A stretch of DNA of 64,000 nt from 58-81 sp012729145. GTDB taxonomy: Bacteria; Synergistota; Synergistia; Synergistales; Thermovirgaceae. The stretch's first letter is position 1. Each line of letters opens with the position of its first letter. A model generated the notes under the pieces. That model saw only the letters and a program-made list of their open reading frames with translations. It searched no databases and was not told the DNA's origin. The stretch lies in NCBI GenBank assembly GCA_040770625.1, contig JAXGIW010000001.1, positions 496,001-560,000 on the forward strand, written 5' to 3'. This document shows, one piece after another, positions 59,703 through 64,000 of the stretch. A program made the translations under genes and the position numbers.

Positions 59703-60604
59703 ACAGGGGCGTTATCTTCGACATCAAGAGGTACTCCATACACGACGGACCCGGTATCAGGACGACGGTATTTCTCAAGGGTTGCCCCCTCTCCTGCTGG
59801 TGGTGCCATAATCCCGAGAGCCAGTCGGCCTTTACCGAGGTCGTCTACCGCCCCGACCGCTGCATAGGCTGCGGGGCCTGTGAGGGTGCCTGTCCTGTGG
59901 GCGCGATCGCCCTCACCCAGAGAGGCTACATTGCAGATCCTGACAGGTGCACGGGCTGCGGAAGGTGTGCCGAGATCTGCCCTGCTGAGGCGCGGGAGAT
60001 GGTAGGCAGGGAGATCACCGTACAGGATCTGGTCGAAGAGATTGAGAAGGACTCCCTGTTCTTCGACGAGTCCGGAGGAGGGGTTACCTTTTCAGGCGGG
60101 GAACCTTTGTCGCAGTCGGCTTTCCTTGCCGAAGCACTTGAAGCCTGCCGCGAAAGGGATATACACACCGTAGTCGATACCTGCGGTTTTGCGTCCCGCC
60201 AGGTCCTGGAGAGGATCGCCCCTCTTACGGAACTCTTCCTCTTCGACCTTAAGATGATGGACCCCGAACTGCACAAACGTTACACCGGTGTCCCGAACGG
60301 TCTGATCCTGTCAAACCTGGAATGGCTTGCAGGCCAGGGTTTCTCAATGATCATCAGGGTCCCCGTAATACCTGGTATTAACGACACGGCGGAGAACATC
60401 GAGGCTACGGGGAAGTTCCTGTCGGAATTGTCCCGGAGACCCGGGGTTGATCTCCTCCCCTACCACTCTTCGGCCCGGGAGAAGTACCGCAGGTTTGGCA
60501 TGAACTACCGTCTGGAAGACCTTTCCGCACCGTCTCGGGAGCGGATGGAGATAATAGCAGCCTATCTTGCCCGGTTCGGGATTACCGCATCCATAGGAGG
60601 TTGA
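59699..60604 (+). CDS. Glycyl-radical enzyme activating protein (radical SAM)
   Basis: A 301-residue radical-SAM activase. The SAM cluster motif CPLSCWWC is near residues 29-36. Two inserted ferredoxin-type clusters follow: CIGCGACEGACP near 55-66 and CTGCGRCAEICP near 83-94. FSGGEPLSQ and DLKMMDPELHKRYTGVPN are typical of pyruvate-formate-lyase-type activases. It installs the glycyl radical on the next gene's product. The ATG overlaps the upstream stop, and the gene stop overlaps the hypD ribosome site region (AGGAGG). Confidence 0.95.
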   Translation: MNRGVIFDIKRYSIHDGPGIRTTVFLKGCPLSCWWCHNPESQSAFTEVVYRPDRCIGCGACEGACPVGAIALTQRGYIADPDRCTGCGRCAEICPAEAREMVGREITVQDLVEEIEKDSLFFDESGGGVTFSGGEPLSQSAFLAEALEACRERDIHTVVDTCGFASRQVLERIAPLTELFLFDLKMMDPELHKRYTGVPNGLILSNLEWLAGQGFSMIIRVPVIPGINDTAENIEATGKFLSELSRRPGVDLLPYHSSAREKYRRFGMNYRLEDLSAPSRERMEIIAAYLARFGITASIGG

Positions 60605-60609
60605 AGAAA

Positions 60610-62970
60610 ATGAACGAAAGGATAGAGAGGCTCAGAATTGAGAGTTTCGAGGCACCCGTCACACTGGATCATGAGAGGGCTGAGATAATCACCGACTTCT
60701 ACAGGGAGAACAACGGCAAGTACTCTGTCCCCGTGACAAGAGCCCTGGCCTTCAGGACCCTCTGTGAGAAGAAGAACATCTTCATAGGCAAGGACGAGCT
60801 CGTTGTGGGGGAGCGTGGCCCCCTGCCGAAGTGCGTCTCAACTTATCCTGAACTCAACTGCCACTCCCTGGAGGACCTTGAGATCCTCGATAGCAGGGAC
60901 AAGAACCCCTACAGGGTCTCGGGAAAGTGCAAGGAGGTCTACCGGGACAAAGTCATACCCTACTGGCGAGGCCGCACCATGCGCGACAGGATATTCGCCG
61001 ACATAGGAGAAGAGTGGCTGGAGACCTACGCTACCGGCTACTTCACCGAGTTCATGGAGCAGAGGGCTCCGGGTCACACCACGCTGGATGGCAAGTTCTA
61101 CTCGAAAGGCATGGAGGATTTCAAGAAAGAGATCGCAGAAACGATCTCCTGCCTGGATTTCAAGAACGATCCCGAAGCGACGAAAAAGCGTGAGCAGCTT
61201 AAGGCAATGGACATAGCCTGCGACGCCGTTATCATCTTCGCAGAACGCCACGCCGACCTGGCATCCGGAATGGCCGCTTCCGAGAGCGACCCGTCACGCA
61301 GAAAGGAACTGGAGAAAATAGCCTCCAACTGCAGACAGGTCCCCCGTTGGGCACCAAGGGACTTCTGGGAGGCCCTTCAGATGTACTGGTTCATGCACCT
61401 CGGTACCATAACCGAACTCAACGGCTGGGATGCCATGAACCCGGGGCACCTGGACCGCTACTTCTACCCTTTCTACGCCCGGGAACTGGAGAGCGGGACC
61501 CTTTCCCGCGAGTGGGCGAAGGAGCTCCTGAGCGCCTTCTGGATCAAGTTCAACAATCACCCCGCCCCGCCCAAGGTGGGTGTCACGGCTGCCGAGAGCG
61601 GGACCTACAACGACTTCACCAACATCAATCTGGGCGGACTGCTCGAGGACGGGACCGACGGGGTCAACGAGATATCCTACATGATGCTGGAGGTGCTTGA
61701 CGAGATCCACCTCCTCCAGCCCCAGGCCAATATCCAGCTGAGCCGCAAGAACCCCGACAGGTTCCTCAAGGCAGCCCTCAGGGTGATCCGTAAGGGTTAC
61801 GGCTATCCATCCATATTCAACGCCGACACGGTGATCGAACAGATGATCCGTGCAGGGAAATCCGTAAAGGATGCCCGGGAGGGCGGCACCAGCGGCTGCG
61901 TGGAAACTGGAGCCTTCGGCAAGGAGGCATACATACTGACGGGCTATCTCAATACCCCCAAGATCTTTGAGCTGGCTCTGAACAACGGTGTCGACCCAGT
62001 ATCAGGCAAGAGGATAGGCCCGGAGACGGGCGATCCGGCCCAGTTCAGGACCTTCGATGATCTCTACGGAGCCTTCGAGAAGCAGCTGAACCATATAGTC
62101 GAGATCAAGGTCAAGGGGAACCAGTTTATCGAACGGATGTACGCCGACTATGCTCCGGCGGTGTTCCTGTCTGTGCTGACCGACGACTGCATCAAAAAGG
62201 GCAGGGACTACAACGACGGAGGTCCGAGGTACAACACAAACTACATCCAGTGCGTCGGCATAGGCACAATGACGGACAGCCTCAGCGCCCTCAAGAAACA
62301 CGTCTTCGAAGAGAAGGCCTTCTCCATGGAGGATGTTCTCCAGGCTCTCAAGTCCAACTTCGAGGGTGACGAGGTACTGAGATTGACCTTCGCCAACAAG
62401 ACCCCCAGGTGGGGCAATGATGACGACTATGCGGACGACATCATGAAGAGGGTCTTCGAATCGCTCTTCAGCGAGATCGACGGGAGGCCCAACACCAAGG
62501 GCGGCCGTTACCATATCGACATGCTTCCCACCACTTGTCACATCTACTTCGGTTCTGTCACCGGCGCAACGCCCGATGGAAGGCAAGCGGGTTTGCCCCT
62601 CTCCGAGGGGATCTCTCCAGTTCAGGGCGCCGACCGCAACGGCCCCACGGCAGTGATAAGGTCCTGCGGAAAGATGGACCAGATCCGCACCGGCGGGACC
62701 CTGTTGAACATGAAGTTCATGCCCAGGGTCCTCGAGGGTGACGAAGGGATCGAAAAGCTTGCCCGGCTCGTTAGGACCTACTTCCGCTACGATGCCCACC
62801 ATATCCAGTTCAACGTCGTCGACAGCAAGACGCTGAGGGATGCCCAGGTACACCCCGAGGAATACCGGGACCTGATAGTCAGGGTTGCCGGGTACAGCGA
62901 CTACTTCTGCGACATTGGACTGGACTTGCAGGAGGAGATAATCTCCCGCACGGCGCAGGAAGAGGTTTAG
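60610..62970 (+). CDS. hypD: Glycyl-radical trans-4-hydroxy-L-proline dehydratase
   Basis: A 786-residue glycyl radical enzyme. The radical Cys is in TSGCVETGAFGKE (Cys430, with Glu432 two residues on) and the glycyl site in VRVAGYSDYF (Gly761). Residues matching those recalled for Clostridioides difficile HypD are kept in order: Phe148, His156, Asp274, Phe336. It would dehydrate trans-4-hydroxy-L-proline to pyrroline-5-carboxylate, which then gives proline. ATG 60610 is chosen since AGGAGG is nine bases upstream. Operon: regulator, activase, hypD. The radical makes it strictly oxygen-sensitive. Confidence 0.88.
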   Translation: MNERIERLRIESFEAPVTLDHERAEIITDFYRENNGKYSVPVTRALAFRTLCEKKNIFIGKDELVVGERGPLPKCVSTYPELNCHSLEDLEILDSRDKNPYRVSGKCKEVYRDKVIPYWRGRTMRDRIFADIGEEWLETYATGYFTEFMEQRAPGHTTLDGKFYSKGMEDFKKEIAETISCLDFKNDPEATKKREQLKAMDIACDAVIIFAERHADLASGMAASESDPSRRKELEKIASNCRQVPRWAPRDFWEALQMYWFMHLGTITELNGWDAMNPGHLDRYFYPFYARELESGTLSREWAKELLSAFWIKFNNHPAPPKVGVTAAESGTYNDFTNINLGGLLEDGTDGVNEISYMMLEVLDEIHLLQPQANIQLSRKNPDRFLKAALRVIRKGYGYPSIFNADTVIEQMIRAGKSVKDAREGGTSGCVETGAFGKEAYILTGYLNTPKIFELALNNGVDPVSGKRIGPETGDPAQFRTFDDLYGAFEKQLNHIVEIKVKGNQFIERMYADYAPAVFLSVLTDDCIKKGRDYNDGGPRYNTNYIQCVGIGTMTDSLSALKKHVFEEKAFSMEDVLQALKSNFEGDEVLRLTFANKTPRWGNDDDYADDIMKRVFESLFSEIDGRPNTKGGRYHIDMLPTTCHIYFGSVTGATPDGRQAGLPLSEGISPVQGADRNGPTAVIRSCGKMDQIRTGGTLLNMKFMPRVLEGDEGIEKLARLVRTYFRYDAHHIQFNVVDSKTLRDAQVHPEEYRDLIVRVAGYSDYFCDIGLDLQEEIISRTAQEEV

Positions 62971-62978
62971 CCTTAAAG

Positions 62979-63070
62979 GCGTCAACGGTAAACAGTGAAC
63001 TGTAAACGGTAAGAGCGCAAGACCTGTTCCTCCGGTTTTGTCCTTGTCACTGTATTTACCGTTCACGCTT
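62979..63070 (+). repeat. Heptamer-repeat locus 7
   Basis: Five perfectly phased forward units at 62981-63015 (GTCAACG, GTAAACA, GTGAACT, then two more). Opposed units TTGTCAC at 63044 and GTTCACG at 63061 close an imperfect inverted arrangement just before the next gene's ribosome site. Confidence 0.88.
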
Positions 63071-63090
63071 TTGACTACCTTGGAGGTTCA

Positions 63091-64000
63091 ATGAGAATTT
63101 TTTCCTTTATCTCCTTCCTGGGGATAGTCCTTGGCGTTTACGGGGTCGCGAACCTGTATATCTGGCTTCACCTGGCAAAGGTGGTCCCTTACCTGGGTGC
63201 CCTCAGGGTCCCCGTCGTCCTTGCTTTCTGGACCCTGGTGGCAGCCTTCCCGGTCGGCAGGATAGGAGGTGCCTTCTGTCGCTGTACCTTCACGGATACC
63301 CTGGCTATTGTCGGTTCATGGTATCTGGGGTTCATGGTATATGTCCTCCTGCTTCTGGCTATTCTGGACATCGTAAGGATCGCCGACCACTGGTTCAGGA
63401 TAGTTCCCTACTCGCTCAACAGAAGACCGGGCCGGGCCGCCCTTGTCGCTTTCTGGTCTGTCCTGTCCCTGGCTGTTCTTGTTGTTGCGGCGGGACGCTG
63501 GAATGCCATTACTCCAGTGGTCAGGGAGTACGACATAGTCCTCAGAGGCAGCTCCAAGGAGAGGCCTCTGAGAGTGGCCGTGGCCACCGACCTTCACGTA
63601 GGGCTTTTGGTGAGGAATCACTGGCTGAGCAGAATGATCGAGACGATCAATTCGACCCGTCCCGACATGGTCCTGCTCGTGGGAGACATCGTCGACTCAG
63701 ATGTTACCCATGCCCAGGAAGAGAGGCTCTCCGAAGAGCTGGGGACCCTTTCGGCCCCGCTGGGAGTTTTTGCCGTCCTGGGCAACCATGAGTTCTACTC
63801 TGGAGCGGAAGAGGCCGCGGCATCCTTTCGTGACGGGGGAGTTACCGTTCTGAGAGACGAGGCTGTCCAGGTGGAGGGTATCCTGACCCTTGTCGGCCGA
63901 GACGACCGTGCTTCGGCAAGAAGAGGCAGCAGCAGGTTCCCCCTTTCGGCGATCCCAGGCGTCGAAGGTTCCCTCCCGGTCATCGTTATGGACCATACCC
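63091..64000 (+). CDS. Membrane-bound metallophosphoesterase (partial, runs off the window)
   Basis: At least 303 residues: an N-terminal part with four hydrophobic segments (around 5-25, 38-56, 72-100, 118-138) and then a calcineurin-like phosphoesterase domain starting near 165. Metal motifs are ATDLHVG, LLVGDIVDS and LGNHEFY, similar to the YkuE/YaeI group; the final GHxH part is beyond the window. TGGAGG lies upstream of the ATG. It is open to the last base. Substrate unknown, possibly lipid-linked. Confidence 0.85.
   Translation, partial: MRIFSFISFLGIVLGVYGVANLYIWLHLAKVVPYLGALRVPVVLAFWTLVAAFPVGRIGGAFCRCTFTDTLAIVGSWYLGFMVYVLLLLAILDIVRIADHWFRIVPYSLNRRPGRAALVAFWSVLSLAVLVVAAGRWNAITPVVREYDIVLRGSSKERPLRVAVATDLHVGLLVRNHWLSRMIETINSTRPDMVLLVGDIVDSDVTHAQEERLSEELGTLSAPLGVFAVLGNHEFYSGAEEAAASFRDGGVTVLRDEAVQVEGILTLVGRDDRASARRGSSRFPLSAIPGVEGSLPVIVMDHT

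Noticed and set aside
62002..63066. 354-codon minus-strand open frame
   Set aside because: Antisense to hypD; starts inside a repeat locus and has no family character.

Overview
The window reads as chromosomal DNA of a GC-rich, anaerobic, diderm (Gram-negative type) bacterium that lives on amino acids; a member of Synergistota fits best. This is an inference from gene content. Supporting features are oxygen-sensitive enzymes (B12-type ribonucleotide reductase NrdJ, and a glycyl-radical hydroxyproline dehydratase with its activase). There is also a rich amino-acid toolkit: glutaminase, a branched-chain amino acid ABC transporter, Asp/Glu racemase, proline racemase and diaminopimelate dehydrogenase. 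ArnD-like and LpxH-like genes point to lipid A. No rRNA, tRNA, CRISPR array or phage module was seen.

Layout. 0-13.6 kb: HerA-like ATPase, RidA, cold-shock protein, HU, a PAS/HD-GYP protein, an HpcH-type aldolase, NrdJ carrying a 377-residue intein, glutaminase, a PAS/GGDEF diguanylate cyclase and an LpxH-like phosphoesterase. 13.6-16.1 kb: a heptamer-repeat locus, then a strong promoter, a Phe/Tyr-rich leader peptide and attenuator-like terminator ahead of a 51-codon gene; then an HD protein and a YbaK deacylase. 16.1-22.3 kb: one minus-strand operon, regulator-livK-livH-livM-livG-livF-regulator, with paralogous regulators at both ends. 22.8-30.1 kb: TPP enzyme with Ddh, nitroreductase with quinone reductase, an FAD dehydrogenase and Asp/Glu racemase. 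30.4-48.4 kb: a stress region with hsp20, htpG, a membrane J-protein, dnaK, cbpA and clpB. Mixed into it are a probable HesB-like selenoprotein split by an in-frame TGA, a YciH factor, a ProRS paralogue lacking catalytic motifs 2 and 3, and an IS inserted between cbpA and clpB. 48.5-54.6 kb: a second PAS/HD-GYP protein, small unknown membrane proteins and a 1,109-residue secreted protein of unknown function. 54.8-63 kb: proline/hydroxyproline use (racemase/epimerase, FAD oxidoreductase, GntR regulator, activase, HypD) with a ferritin-like protein and ArnD. The window ends inside a membrane-bound metallophosphoesterase.

The most unusual signals are three. First, an in-frame TGA at 33832 with a SECIS-like hairpin directly downstream, joining two short reading frames into one selenoprotein. 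Second, a family of seven intergenic loci built from degenerate 7-bp units kept in strict 7-bp phase, usually as opposed (inverted) clusters. Third, a Phe/Tyr attenuation leader with no aromatic-pathway gene behind it. Start codons were often moved from the longest possible frame to the one with a good Shine-Dalgarno sequence, as noted in each entry.
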